Below, one piece after another: positions 18,255 through 29,062 of a stretch of DNA of 63,932 nucleotides; the first letter of the stretch is position 1, and every line of letters begins with the position of its first letter. The notes below the pieces were generated by a model. It was not told the origin of the DNA. It saw nothing but the letters and a program-made list of their open reading frames with translations, and searched no databases. A program made the translations under genes and the position numbers. Origin of the DNA: an uncultured Eubacteriales bacterium (lineage in GTDB: Bacteria > Bacillota > Clostridia > Oscillospirales > Oscillospiraceae); assembly GCA_900545585.1 (NCBI GenBank), contig UQZR01000014.1, positions 1-63,932 of the forward strand, written 5' to 3'.

Positions 18255-19534
18255 TATGTCAACTCCCCCCGCAGTATCTCCCCATCGATTCCGACGATCT
18301 TCACATTCTTCACAACGTTATGCAGCCCATCCGCCGCCACGCCGACTTCCATGTAGTTGGGGGCGTGGCCGGTGTAGAGGCCGTCCTTGGCCTGCTCAAA
18401 CAGCACAGGGTACACCTGCCCCACGCAGCCCTCCAGATACGCGCGGTGCATCCGCTCCGCCACCTGTCCGGCCCGGGCAGTCCGCTGCTCCTTGACGGCG
18501 GGCGGCACCTGTTCCATGGCCGCCGCCTTGGTACCGGGGCGGATGGAATACGGGAAGATGTGCATGGCTGCGAAGCCGCACTCCTCGATGAATGCCAGCG
18601 TCTGGCCGAACTCCTCTTCCGTCTCCTCCGGAAACCCGCAGATGAGATCCGTGGTGATGGCGGGCCGGTGGAAATACCGGTTCAGCAGATGCACCGACTC
18701 CCGAAACCGCGCCGTATCGTACTTCCGGTTCATCCGCTTCAGCGTGGCGTCACAGCCGGACTGCAAAGACAGATGAAAGTGGGGACACAGATGGGGCAGC
18801 GCGGCGGCACGGCGGCAGAAGTCCTCCGTGATGGTACGGGGCTCCAGACTGCCCAGCCGCAGCCGCATATCCCCTGCGGCGGCGGACACCGCCTCCAAAA
18901 GGTCGATGAGGCTCTCCCCGTTTTTCAGGTCGCGGCCCCAGCTGGAGATCTCGATACCGGTGAATACCAGCTCCCGATACCCCTCCTGCCGCAGGTGCTC
19001 CGTCTGGGCCACGGCCTCCGCCTTGGGCAGGGAACGCACCGGCCCGCGGGCATAGGGGATGATGCAGTACGTGCAGAAGTTGACGCAGCCGTCCTCCACC
19101 TTCAGCATGGCGCGGGTGCGTTCCGCCATGCCGCCTGCGGGCAGCACCTCGAATTCCCTGCGGCGCAGGGCGTCGTCCAGCATCGTCACCTGCTTCTCGC
19201 GGCCCACTTGCTCCAGCAGGTCCAGAAATGCCATGCGGTCGCCGGTACCGGCGATGAGATCCACGTCCAGCCCCGCCGCCTCCTCCGCGTGGGTCTGCAC
19301 GTAGCAGCCGCAGGCGGCCACTACCGCGTTGGGGTTCAGCTTCCGGCACCGCCGGATCATCTGCCGCGACTTCTTGTCGCTGACGGCGGTGACGGAGCAG
19401 GTGTTGACGATGTAGACATCCGCCTTCTGGTCGAAGGGTACCAGTGTGTGACCCCGCCGCACCAGCTCCTGCTCCATGGCCTGTGTTTCATATTGATTCA
19501 CCTTGCATCCCAAGGTATAGATAGCTGCCTGCAT
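18254..19534 (-). CDS. mtaB: tRNA (t6A37) methylthiotransferase MtaB
   Basis: A 426-residue radical SAM enzyme that adds a methylthio group to t6A37 of tRNAs reading ANN codons. The N-terminal UPF0004 domain supplies three cluster cysteines (CKVNQYET, NTCSVT, CGCY), the radical SAM motif is CVNFCTYCIIPYARGP (CxxxCxxC, about residue 150), and the C-terminal region ends in a TRAM-like segment (GQVYPVLFEQ...). Start M-QAAIYTLGCKVNQYETQAME at 19534 fits the family and has aaggag upstream. It heads the minus-strand operon, divergent from the cysteine desulfurase gene. Confidence 0.93.
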   Translation of the reverse strand: MQAAIYTLGCKVNQYETQAMEQELVRRGHTLVPFDQKADVYIVNTCSVTAVSDKKSRQMIRRCRKLNPNAVVAACGCYVQTHAEEAAGLDVDLIAGTGDRMAFLDLLEQVGREKQVTMLDDALRRREFEVLPAGGMAERTRAMLKVEDGCVNFCTYCIIPYARGPVRSLPKAEAVAQTEHLRQEGYRELVFTGIEISSWGRDLKNGESLIDLLEAVSAAAGDMRLRLGSLEPRTITEDFCRRAAALPHLCPHFHLSLQSGCDATLKRMNRKYDTARFRESVHLLNRYFHRPAITTDLICGFPEETEEEFGQTLAFIEECGFAAMHIFPYSIRPGTKAAAMEQVPPAVKEQRTARAGQVAERMHRAYLEGCVGQVYPVLFEQAKDGLYTGHAPNYMEVGVAADGLHNVVKNVKIVGIDGEILRGELT

Positions 19535-19544
19535 GGGATTCTCC

Positions 19545-19573
19545 TTGCACTTTCCGTCGAATATCGGTATAAT
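19545..19573 (+). promoter_or_regulatory. Promoter of the cysteine desulfurase operon
   Basis: TTGCAC (19545-19550), a 17-base spacer and TATAAT (19568-19573) point rightward. The transcript would have about a 105-base leader before the ATG at 19686. The region also serves divergent mtaB. Confidence 0.8.
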
Positions 19574-19685
19574 ATATCGTATCGCTTTTATCGCCGCGAT
19601 AGCAGTCCAATGGTAACGCTTTATTATACTGGATACTTCCGCCGGTGGCAAGCCCTCCGGCCCATGAAATTGAGAGGTTTTTCCC

Positions 19686-20819
19686 ATGATCTATCTGGAT
19701 AATGCCGCCACCACGCCGGTACCCGCCGCTGTGGCTGACACCATGTACGATGTGCTGACCCATCACTTCGGCAATCCCTCCTCCCAGTATCCCGCGGGGC
19801 AGGAGATGAAAAAGGCCGTGGAGGGCTGGCGCGCCGTGATCGCCGGGGCGCTGCACTGCCCGCCGGAGCGCCTGTATTTCACCTCCTGCGGCACGGAATC
19901 GGACAACTGGGCCATACAGGCCGCCATCTGGCAGGGACGCCACACCGGCAAGCACATCATCACCACCGCCGTGGAGCACAGCGCCGTGCTGGAGCCGTGC
20001 CGCTGGCTGACACAGCAGGGGTACGAGGTCACGTACCTGAAGCCTGACCGCACCGGCCATGTCGCTGTGGAACAGGTGGCGGGCGCCCTGCGGGACGACA
20101 CAGTGCTGGTGTCCATGATGCTGGTGAACAACGAGACCGGCTGCATCTTCCCCGTGGCGGAGACGGCTCAGCTCCTGCGTGACCGAAAATCCCACGCCCT
20201 GCTGCACTGCGACGCGGTGCAGGGCTTTCTGAAGGTCCCCTGTGAGCCGGAGGTCTGGGGCGTGGATATGATGAGCCTGTCCGCCCACAAGCTGGGCGGA
20301 CCCAAGGGCGTAGGCGCCCTGTATATCTCGGAGCGCTTTCGGAATGTCCGGCCCCTTCTGCCCGGCGGCGGGCAGGAGCGCGGCCTGCGCTCCGGCACGG
20401 AAGCCACCGCCCAGATCGCCGGCTTTGCCAAGGCGGTGGAGCTGCGCCTGACGGACTATGACGCCAAGATCGCCCATATGGCCGCCCTGCGGGACTACTG
20501 CCGTGAAAGGCTGCTGAGCATCCCCGGCATGGTGCCGGTGGCCGCCGGTACGGCCCCCCACATCCTGGCCGTGTCGCTGGCGGGCTACCCCAGCGCCAAT
20601 ATCGTCACCGATCTGGGCACCCAGGGCATCTGTATCTCCGCGGGCTCCGCCTGCCACCAGGGCAAGGCCAGCCACGTGGTGTCGGCGCTGGGTCTTGACA
20701 AGCGCACCGCCGCCGGTGTCATCCGCATTTCCTTCTCCCCCGAAAATACGGAAACAGACGTGGACGCCCTGTATGAGGCGCTGAAAGCCCATCAGGCCGC
20801 CCGTTTTCCCATGCTTTGA
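19686..20819 (+). CDS. Cysteine desulfurase (NifS/IscS family)
   Basis: A 377-residue PLP-dependent class V aminotransferase that takes sulfur from cysteine. It starts MIYLDNAATTPVP, has the GTESDN substrate loop, the conserved EHSAV and NNETG motifs, the PLP lysine in SAHKLGGPKG (about residue 200) and the catalytic cysteine in SAGSACHQGK (about 320). Length is usual. The gene lies back to back with mtaB, a sulfur-inserting tRNA enzyme, so a role in sulfur supply for tRNA or Fe-S clusters is plausible. No IscU or MnmA is adjacent. A MATE gene follows 13 bases later. Confidence 0.92.
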   Translation: MIYLDNAATTPVPAAVADTMYDVLTHHFGNPSSQYPAGQEMKKAVEGWRAVIAGALHCPPERLYFTSCGTESDNWAIQAAIWQGRHTGKHIITTAVEHSAVLEPCRWLTQQGYEVTYLKPDRTGHVAVEQVAGALRDDTVLVSMMLVNNETGCIFPVAETAQLLRDRKSHALLHCDAVQGFLKVPCEPEVWGVDMMSLSAHKLGGPKGVGALYISERFRNVRPLLPGGGQERGLRSGTEATAQIAGFAKAVELRLTDYDAKIAHMAALRDYCRERLLSIPGMVPVAAGTAPHILAVSLAGYPSANIVTDLGTQGICISAGSACHQGKASHVVSALGLDKRTAAGVIRISFSPENTETDVDALYEALKAHQAARFPML

Positions 20820-20832
20820 GAGGTTCTTCATC

Positions 20833-22227
20833 ATGCAGAAAGCACTCCGCCGCGATAAGAGCTTTTATCGCTATCTGGCTCGTCTCACCGCCCCCATCGC
20901 ACTTCAGAATCTCATCACGTTTTCCCTTGGGTTGATCGATACTTTAATGGTCAGCCAGCTGGGAAACACGGAAATGGCCGCCGTCACCACCGCCAACGTG
21001 CCGGTATTCCTGCTGATCTCCATTGTATTCGGCGTCCAGTCCGGCGTCGGAATCCTCATCAGCCAGTACTGGGGCAAAAAGGATCTGGAAAATATCAGCC
21101 GCGCCATGGGTGTAGCCGCCTATCTGGGCGTGGGCATCGCCGCCGTGCTGGCTGCGGCGTTCTTCCTCTGGCCCGTGGAGATCATGGACTTGCTCAGCAA
21201 CAAGCACGAGCTGTCGCTGCTGGGCGCGCCGTACCTGCGCATCATCGGATTTTCCTACGTGTTCAACATGCTGTCGTCCATCTACGTCAGCGCCCAGCGC
21301 AGCGTGGAGAACTCCTCCTTCGGCATGAAGCTGTTCGGCATGTCTACCGTCATCAACACCGGCATGAACTACCTGCTGATCTTCGGCAAGGCGGGCTTCC
21401 CCATGCTGGGCGTGGAGGGCGCCGCCGTAGCTACTCTCATCAGCCGCGTGGCGGAGTTCGCCGTGTGCCTTATCTGCGCCCTGCGCAGCAGGACCATTCC
21501 CCTGCGCCTGCGGGCCTTTTTCCACCCGGGCTGGGAGATGTGCCGCCGGTTCATCAAATACTCCTCCCCCGTACTGCTCAACGAGATCGCCTGGGGCCTT
21601 GGCAACAGCATGCTTACCGTGATTTTGGGCTACACCGTGAACTCCGTGGAGTATCTGGCGGCCAACGCCGTCATGGGCAACCTGAACCGCCTGTTCCTGG
21701 TGGTGTGCTTCGGCCTGGGCGCCGCCACCGCCGTCATTGTGGGCAAGGCCATCGGCGAGGGCAAGAGCCATCAGGAGGTGCTGGACCTGAGCCACACCCT
21801 GCTGTGGGTCACCATCCTGGTGGGTCTGGCGCTGGCGGCGATCGCGCTGGCGCTGGTGCCCCTGCTGTTCCAGCCCATTGTGTTCCCCCTGTTCAAGCTC
21901 TATGACCAGACAGCCCAGATCGCCACGGCGCTGGCCGTCACCGGCTTCGCCTCCATTCCTCTGCACGCCTACTCCATCACCGCCGTCACCGGCGTGCTCC
22001 GCGCCGGAGGCGATGTGTTCTGCTCCGCCGCACTGGACATCTCCCCCCAGTGGCTGGTGGCCCTGCCTTTGACGGCGGTGATAGCACTGGTGATGGACGC
22101 CTCCTGCTGGTGGGTGGCTGCCGCCGTGCAAGCCGAGTCCCTGCTGAAATGTCCCCTGTGCTGGTACCGCATCCGCAAGGGCCGCTGGATACATGACGTG
22201 ACGCTGCCGGAGGGGCGCGACCTATGA
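20833..22227 (+). CDS. MATE family multidrug/toxin efflux transporter
   Basis: A 464-residue membrane protein with about 12 hydrophobic helices and the MATE pattern of two related six-helix bundles. Typical landmarks are LTAPIALQNLITFSLGLIDT near the N terminus, VFGVQSGVGILISQYWG after helix 2, and the duplicated AVMGNLNRLFLVVCFGLGAA segment in the second half. MATE proteins export cationic compounds using Na+ or H+. The stop overlaps the next gene start by four bases (ATGA). The substrate is unknown. Confidence 0.92.
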   Translation: MQKALRRDKSFYRYLARLTAPIALQNLITFSLGLIDTLMVSQLGNTEMAAVTTANVPVFLLISIVFGVQSGVGILISQYWGKKDLENISRAMGVAAYLGVGIAAVLAAAFFLWPVEIMDLLSNKHELSLLGAPYLRIIGFSYVFNMLSSIYVSAQRSVENSSFGMKLFGMSTVINTGMNYLLIFGKAGFPMLGVEGAAVATLISRVAEFAVCLICALRSRTIPLRLRAFFHPGWEMCRRFIKYSSPVLLNEIAWGLGNSMLTVILGYTVNSVEYLAANAVMGNLNRLFLVVCFGLGAATAVIVGKAIGEGKSHQEVLDLSHTLLWVTILVGLALAAIALALVPLLFQPIVFPLFKLYDQTAQIATALAVTGFASIPLHAYSITAVTGVLRAGGDVFCSAALDISPQWLVALPLTAVIALVMDASCWWVAAAVQAESLLKCPLCWYRIRKGRWIHDVTLPEGRDL

Positions 22228-23054
22228 CCAGCCTGTTCGTCTGCCCCCTGTGCGGCGGGGCGCTGGTCCGGCAGGACGGCGCCTACCGCTGCCCCGCCGG
22301 TCACAGCTTCGACATTGCCCGCGAGGGCCACACCTATCTGCTCCCCGTGAATCGGAAGCACTCCAAGGCCCCGGGTGACGACAAGGCCATGGCCGCCGCC
22401 CGCAGCGCCTTTCTCTCCAGAGACTACTACGCCCCGCTGCGCGATGCGTTATGTGAACTTTCCGTTTCTCTGACCGGCAACGCTCCCGCAGTGCTGGACA
22501 GCGGCTGCGGCGAGGGATATTACACCGCCGCCATCTACCGTGCCCTGTGTGAGGCCGGTAAAACGCCCCGCGTGGCCGGTACAGACATCTCCAAATTCAT
22601 TCTCCGGCTGGCCGCCAAGCGGGAACATGCGCTGGAGCTGGCTGTGGCCTCCTCCTACCGCCTGCCGGTGGCGGACGGAAGTATCGACCTGCTGTTGAAC
22701 TGCTTCTCCCCGCTGGCCATCGAGGAATTCCGCCGCGTCCTGCGGCCGGAGGGTCACTTCCTCTACGTGGTCCCCTCCGCCATGCACCTCTGGGAGATGA
22801 AGCAGGTGCTCTATGACCGCCCCTACCCCAACGAGGTGAAGGAGACGCCCTACGGCGGCTTTCGCTACGTCACCATCCGCCATGTGGAGGACACCATCCA
22901 TCTGGACAATCCCGCCGATATTCAGGCGCTGTTCGGCATGACCCCCTACTGCTGGAAAACGCCGAAAAGCGGCGTCGAAAGATTATGTAAACTTGATACA
23001 CTGGACTGCCGCATCGCCTTCGACATCCACGTGTTCCAACGAGAAAGCCGGTGA
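22224..23054 (+). CDS. RlmA-like 23S rRNA (guanine-N1) methyltransferase
   Basis: A 276-residue SAM-dependent methyltransferase. The N-terminal zinc ribbon (CPLCGG...CPAGHSFD), the AREGHTYLLPVNRK linker, motif I VLDSGCGEGYYT (about residue 90) and the NCFSPLAIEEFRRVLRPEGHFL region match RlmA/TlrB enzymes. These methylate G745 or G748 in helix 35 of 23S rRNA and can affect macrolide binding. Which guanine is used cannot be told from the sequence. It is translationally coupled to the MATE gene, an arrangement that hints at a drug-response role but does not prove it. Confidence 0.88.
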   Translation: MTSLFVCPLCGGALVRQDGAYRCPAGHSFDIAREGHTYLLPVNRKHSKAPGDDKAMAAARSAFLSRDYYAPLRDALCELSVSLTGNAPAVLDSGCGEGYYTAAIYRALCEAGKTPRVAGTDISKFILRLAAKREHALELAVASSYRLPVADGSIDLLLNCFSPLAIEEFRRVLRPEGHFLYVVPSAMHLWEMKQVLYDRPYPNEVKETPYGGFRYVTIRHVEDTIHLDNPADIQALFGMTPYCWKTPKSGVERLCKLDTLDCRIAFDIHVFQRESR

Positions 23055-23059
23055 ACCCT

Positions 23060-23977
23060 ATGGAAAAAACCGTCATCCCTCCCCGCCGCCGCAGCCGCCG
23101 CAGGAGACGCCGCAGTCTGCTGCCGCTGGCCATCCTGCTGGCCGCACTGGCCATTGCCGTGCCGGTGATTCTGAGCCTGCTGCCCCGCCAGCCCCGTGTC
23201 GAGCCGGAGCCGGAGGACCCCCATGCAGGCCAGGTCTACGTCAACGACGGCGCCAACATGGTCTGGCTGACACCCCACAAAAACCTGGCGGTAAACCCCT
23301 TCACTGCCAACGATTTCACCCGTGATGAGAACGGTGCCCTCCACTACACCGGCATGTCCGGCACGGTGCGGCTGGGCGTGGACGTGTCCGACTATCAGTC
23401 CGGCACGGACTGGCAGCAGCTGGCCCAGCAGGGTGTGGATTTCGCCATCCTCCGCGTGGGCTATCGCGGCTATACCCAGGGCGCTCTCCGTGAGGACAGC
23501 AGCTTCCGCACCTTCGTCCGCGGCGCACGCGCCGCCGGTATCGACGTAGGCGTCTACTTCTTCTCCCAGGCCGTCACGGTGCAGGAAGCCATTATGGAGG
23601 CCGACTACGTGCTTGGCCTGCTGGATGGCGTGCCGCTGGACCTGCCGGTCTACTTCGACTGGGAGCCGGTATTCGCCGATGATTCCCGTACCGCCTCCTT
23701 CGATGCCTCCCGTCTGACCAACATAGCCGCCGCCTTCTGCCGCGTCGTGGAGCAGGGCGGCTGCTCCGCCGGTATTTATCTGAACCGGCAGCAGGGGTAT
23801 TACCAGTATGACCTGAGCCGTCTGGCCGACTGGTCCCTCTGGGTGGCGGATTACAACGACTATCCCGATTTCTACTATGCCTTCGACATGTGGCAGTACA
23901 GCGACAGCGCCGCGCTGGATGGGGTGCCCACTCAGGCGGATCTGAACTTCCTGTTCGTGCCCTCACCGCGGGGGTAG
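23060..23977 (+). CDS. Membrane-anchored GH25 muramidase (lysozyme)
   Basis: A 305-residue glycoside hydrolase family 25 protein. A basic N terminus and one transmembrane helix (about 17-37, LLPLAILLAALAIAVPVILS) place it outside the membrane. A linker leads to the GH25 barrel (about 110-300), which starts LGVDVSDYQSGTDW and has the catalytic DWEP segment in LPVYFDWEP. It should cleave the muramic acid-GlcNAc bond of peptidoglycan. ATG 23060 is preferred; a GTG at 23051 overlapping the previous stop is the alternative. It is the last gene before a terminator, in convergence with typA. Confidence 0.9.
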   Translation: MEKTVIPPRRRSRRRRRRSLLPLAILLAALAIAVPVILSLLPRQPRVEPEPEDPHAGQVYVNDGANMVWLTPHKNLAVNPFTANDFTRDENGALHYTGMSGTVRLGVDVSDYQSGTDWQQLAQQGVDFAILRVGYRGYTQGALREDSSFRTFVRGARAAGIDVGVYFFSQAVTVQEAIMEADYVLGLLDGVPLDLPVYFDWEPVFADDSRTASFDASRLTNIAAAFCRVVEQGGCSAGIYLNRQQGYYQYDLSRLADWSLWVADYNDYPDFYYAFDMWQYSDSAALDGVPTQADLNFLFVPSPRG

Positions 23978-23998
23978 GATCGGATAAAGTACAAACAA

Positions 23999-24036
23999 GG
24001 CAGCCTGCGGCGGATGCCGCAGGCTGCCCTGTTGTT
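23999..24036. terminator. Bidirectional terminator between GH25 gene and typA
   Basis: ggcagcctgcggc and gccgcaggctgcc form a perfect stem with a short loop between convergent genes. The T tract is short on both sides. A closely related stem (ggcagcctccgcagg) is used at 37716-37754. Confidence 0.75.
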
Positions 24037-24044
24037 TACCTGAT

Positions 24045-25877
<1,833 letters not shown>

Positions 25878-25982
25878 AGGTAAGACCCCTTTCTCTCGGG
25901 TATAAATTCACTAACCTTTGTATTATATGCTCTCAAAGAGGTGATTGCAAGCCTTTTCCCCAACTTTTTCTTTCTTTCACCG

Positions 25983-26012
25983 TTGACAAACCCGCCGCAT
26001 CTGCGTTACAAT
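25983..26012 (+). promoter_or_regulatory. Promoter of tRNA-Arg(CCT)
   Basis: TTGACA (25983-25988), an 18-base spacer and TACAAT (26007-26012) lie 14 bases before the tRNA gene. Confidence 0.85.
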
Positions 26013-26026
26013 GGCAGTCGTGGTAT

Positions 26027-26103
26027 GTCTCAGTAGCTCAGCCGGATAGAGCGTGCGCCTCCTAAGCGTAAGGCCGGGGGTTCGAATCCCTTCTGGGACG
26101 CCA
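26027..26103 (+). tRNA. tRNA-Arg (anticodon CCT)
   Basis: The cloverleaf folds well: acceptor GTCTCAG/CTGGGAC with one wobble, D-stem GCTC/GAGC, anticodon stem TGCGC/GCGTA around loop CTCCTAA with anticodon CCT at the centre, and the T-loop TTCGAAT. The discriminator is G and CCA (26101-26103) is encoded. The anticodon reads AGG. Confidence 0.95.
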
Positions 26104-26106
26104 GAT

Positions 26107-26152
26107 AATAACGCCGAAAGCCTTTGTTTTCAAGGGCTTTCGGCGTTATTAC
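26107..26152 (+). terminator. Hairpin after tRNA-Arg
   Basis: aataacgccgaaagcc and ggctttcggcgttatt pair over 16 bases immediately after the tRNA. There is no T tract beyond TTATTACT, so it could be a processing hairpin or a weak terminator. Confidence 0.6.
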
Positions 26153-26206
26153 TGATCTGAGATCTTTCATTCTCTCGCTGGCAGGGTGAACTTGCTCGAA
26201 CGACCG

Positions 26207-26258
26207 TCCGCCCTATCCGATACTTGTCTTTGGTATCGGATAGGGCGGGCAAATTTTT
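26207..26258 (+). terminator. Terminator downstream of tRNA-Arg
   Basis: gcccgccctatccgatac-type arms (5' copy cgccctatccgatac, 3' copy gtatcggatagggcg) form a long stem followed by AAATTTTT. It separates tRNA transcription from the convergent minus-strand transporter operon. Confidence 0.8.
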
Positions 26259-26309
26259 ACAGGTCTGTTGCTTTTACTTTTCTGTCACAACCAATTCGAT
26301 GCCGCGTTG

Positions 26310-27389
26310 TCAGAGTACTTCCTTCGAGACATAATTGGCGCTTTTTCCGCTGACGGCGGACTCGAAGTCTGCCACCAGCGGGTGCTTGTGCCAGCGGTGC
26401 AAATCCTCTGTGAGCCGGTAGGCGGTCAGCTGGAAAAACGGCAGGAACAGCAGGGGCGTCAACAGCGCGTCCGGTGAGGACGGCACAGGCAGATCTCCGC
26501 CGTCATCCGTGAAAAAGAACGTCTTTTCCGTGACCAGCGATGCGGCGCGGCTGAGTTGGGCGCCCCGCGCCCGATCATGCGGGTCGGACGCAAGGAAAAA
26601 CAGGGTGTGATTGGGCGTCAGGTGCAGCTCCGGGCCATGGAGGAACTCCTCCAGCTCGTAGGCACAGGCGGGTATCTGAAGCGTCTCCATCAGCTTCAGC
26701 GCCGCCTCCCGTGCCACGCCCCAGGCGGCGCCGGCTCCCGCGATGCAGACGGTCTGCATGGCGGACAGCTGCCGGTAACGGCTGCGCAGCAGCGCCTCCC
26801 CTGCCGGGATGGCCTGCTCGTAGGCGTCTGCCCATTGTGCCAGCTTCTGTCGCTCTGCCGCAAGGCCGTCCTCGGAAAGCCGTCCGGCAAGGTGGGCGCT
26901 CCGCAGGGCGAACAGGCACAGGAACAGACACAGCGCCGTGACGCCCATGGTCACATAGCCCACGGACTCCTGCCCGCAGCCGTAGTCGATCAGCAGATCT
27001 GCGTGCGTCCGGAAGTCGCTGCCGGGGTCAGAGGTGATGCCGATGGCCGTGCGTCCTTTGGCGCGGATGGTGTCCAGCGCGTGCAGCGCGTTGGTGCTGT
27101 ACCCGCTCTGGGAGATGACCACCGCCAGTTCGTCCGCCGGCAGGCGGCTCTCATAGGCGCAGAAGGTGAACGGCTCCGTGACCAGCACCTCGCAGTCCAG
27201 CCACTTTCGGAGATAGGGGCGGACGCACAGGGCTGCGTTATAGGACGAGCCGCTGGCCACCAGACGGAGGATGCGGACGGGACGGGCGGCAAAGGCCGCC
27301 GCCAGCGGCTCCTCCCACTGTCCCGCCAGCTGATGCCGGAGAACGGAGGGCGTCAGATATACATAGTCCCGCATGGTGCGCTTTTCCAT
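26310..27389 (-). CDS. SIS-domain sugar isomerase/deglycase-like protein
   Basis: A 359-residue protein with two SIS domains. The first (about 30-160) has the phosphosugar loop ASGSSYNAAL and VISQSGYSTNA; the second (about 200-340) has AGAGAAWGVAREAALKLMET and the ELEEFLHGPE stretch seen in GlmS-type isomerases. There is no glutaminase domain, so it is not GlmS. The family includes FrlB and GfrE/GfrF, which split fructoselysine- or glucoselysine-6-phosphate. It is the last gene of the ABC importer operon, 13 bases after the permease, and frlB, frlC and frlD are 8-11 kb away. A second deglycase with different specificity is the best guess (inference). Confidence 0.82.
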   Translation of the reverse strand: MEKRTMRDYVYLTPSVLRHQLAGQWEEPLAAAFAARPVRILRLVASGSSYNAALCVRPYLRKWLDCEVLVTEPFTFCAYESRLPADELAVVISQSGYSTNALHALDTIRAKGRTAIGITSDPGSDFRTHADLLIDYGCGQESVGYVTMGVTALCLFLCLFALRSAHLAGRLSEDGLAAERQKLAQWADAYEQAIPAGEALLRSRYRQLSAMQTVCIAGAGAAWGVAREAALKLMETLQIPACAYELEEFLHGPELHLTPNHTLFFLASDPHDRARGAQLSRAASLVTEKTFFFTDDGGDLPVPSSPDALLTPLLFLPFFQLTAYRLTEDLHRWHKHPLVADFESAVSGKSANYVSKEVL

Positions 27390-27402
27390 CAGGCTCCCTC
27401 CC

Positions 27403-29058
27403 TTACATTGTCAGGTCGCCGTCCTTGCTGATCTTGTTGAATATGAGCAGGGAGAGCAGGGTCATCACGGTCAGCACCGTGGCCATGGCGGAGGCGATGC
27501 CGTAGTTGCCCCGGACGATCTGGGTGTAGATGGCCACTGTCAGGGTCTGAGTCTTGCCGGTATACAGCAGGATAGCGGTGGATAGCTCGCTGATGAGCGT
27601 GACCCAGCTGAGGATGGCGCCGGACAGAACGCCGGAGGACATCATGGGCAGCGTGACGGTAAAGAACGCCTTGGGCTTGGAGCTGCCCAGCGACAGGGCC
27701 GCCTCCTCCACATACAGCGGTATCTGCTGCAGAATGGCCACGGAGGAGCGGATGGTGTAGGGCAGGCGGCGCACCACCAGCGCCACCACCATGATGAACA
27801 TGCCGCCGGTGAGCACCAGCGGCTCCCGGTTAAAGGCGGAGATCATGGCAATGCCGATGACGGTGCCGGGGATGACGTAGGGGATCATGGAGATCACGTC
27901 CACCGCGCCGGACAGCACATTCCGGCGGCGCACCGCCACATAGGCGATCAGCACGGCCAGGAACACCACGATCAGCAGGCTCACCGCCGGGATGACGATG
28001 GTGTTCTGGATACTCCTGCCCAGACGGGAGAACATGTCCTGATAGCTCTGAAGCGAGTAGCCGGCCACATAGATCTGGCCGCTGGTCTTCAGGAAAGAGG
28101 TGTACACCACATACAGCTGCGGCAGGATGGAGATGCCGACGACTACATAGGTGATAAAATGCACGATAAAGTTGGAAAAGCCGTGGAGCTGCTTCTTTTC
28201 GATGCGGTGCAGGGCGTTCATGGAGAAGGCCTGCTTCTTCGCCACAAAGTTCTGGGAGAAGTACACCACCATGGTGATGAGGATCGCGATGATAGCGATG
28301 GCGGAGGCGAAGCCCTTGTTCTGGGACACCTCGCCCACGAATTCGTTGTAAAGAATGACGGTGAAGGTACGGTAGCCCTCTCCGATCAGCATAGGAGTTC
28401 CGAAGTCGCTCATGGCGCGGACGAACACCAGCAGAGCGCCGGCCAGCACGGTGGGTGAGATCAGGGGCAGCACCACCGTGAAAAAGCGCTTGAAGCCGGT
28501 GCAGCCCAGATTTTCGGAGGCCTCCATCAGCGAGGCGTCCATTTTGCTCATGGCGCCCTGCACATACAGAAACACCAGCGGGAAAAGCTGGGTGACGAAC
28601 ACCAGCATGATGCCGTTGAAGCCGTAAATATCCGGCATGGTGATGCCGAACAGGCCGGAGAGGAAGTTGGTGATAACGCCGTTGCGGCCCAGCAGCATGA
28701 TCCACGCATACGCGCCCACAAAGGGGGCGGACATGGTAGCCATGACGATGCACATCCGCAGGAGCTTTGCGCCCCGGACCTTAAACACCGACATGAAGTA
28801 GCCCAGCACCACGCCGACGACCACCGAAGCGATGGTGGCGGCGATGGAAACCTTGAAGCTGTTGAGCAGCGTAATGGAATAATACTTACGGGAGAAGAAC
28901 TTGGCAAAGTTCTCCAGCGTGAAGTGTACGCCGTCAGAGAATGCCATCTTCAGCAGCAGGCTCAGGGGATACAGCAGGAAAAGTGCGTACAGCAGCAGGA
29001 TAACAATGGTCGTCCAGCCCCATACGTCCAGCCGAAACCGTTTACTGTTCTGTCTCAT
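27403..29058 (-). CDS. ABC transporter permease, fused two-domain type (FbpB/AfuB-like)
   Basis: A 551-residue inner-membrane protein with about 12 transmembrane helices. It contains two BPD_transp_1 domains in one chain, as in iron(III)/phosphosugar-type importers. Each half has an EAA-like cytoplasmic loop: EASENLGCTGFKRFFTVVLP near residue 180 and EEAALSLGSSKPKAFFTVTLP near 450. The two halves give a complete channel without a partner permease. It lies four bases after the ATPase gene and 13 before the SIS gene. Confidence 0.9.
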   Translation of the reverse strand: MRQNSKRFRLDVWGWTTIVILLLYALFLLYPLSLLLKMAFSDGVHFTLENFAKFFSRKYYSITLLNSFKVSIAATIASVVVGVVLGYFMSVFKVRGAKLLRMCIVMATMSAPFVGAYAWIMLLGRNGVITNFLSGLFGITMPDIYGFNGIMLVFVTQLFPLVFLYVQGAMSKMDASLMEASENLGCTGFKRFFTVVLPLISPTVLAGALLVFVRAMSDFGTPMLIGEGYRTFTVILYNEFVGEVSQNKGFASAIAIIAILITMVVYFSQNFVAKKQAFSMNALHRIEKKQLHGFSNFIVHFITYVVVGISILPQLYVVYTSFLKTSGQIYVAGYSLQSYQDMFSRLGRSIQNTIVIPAVSLLIVVFLAVLIAYVAVRRRNVLSGAVDVISMIPYVIPGTVIGIAMISAFNREPLVLTGGMFIMVVALVVRRLPYTIRSSVAILQQIPLYVEEAALSLGSSKPKAFFTVTLPMMSSGVLSGAILSWVTLISELSTAILLYTGKTQTLTVAIYTQIVRGNYGIASAMATVLTVMTLLSLLIFNKISKDGDLTM

Positions 29059-29062
29059 AGTC

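Noticed and set aside
26310..27389. Annotation of the SIS protein as GlmS
   Set aside because: There is no N-terminal glutamine amidotransferase domain or catalytic Cys2, and it lies in a transporter operon.
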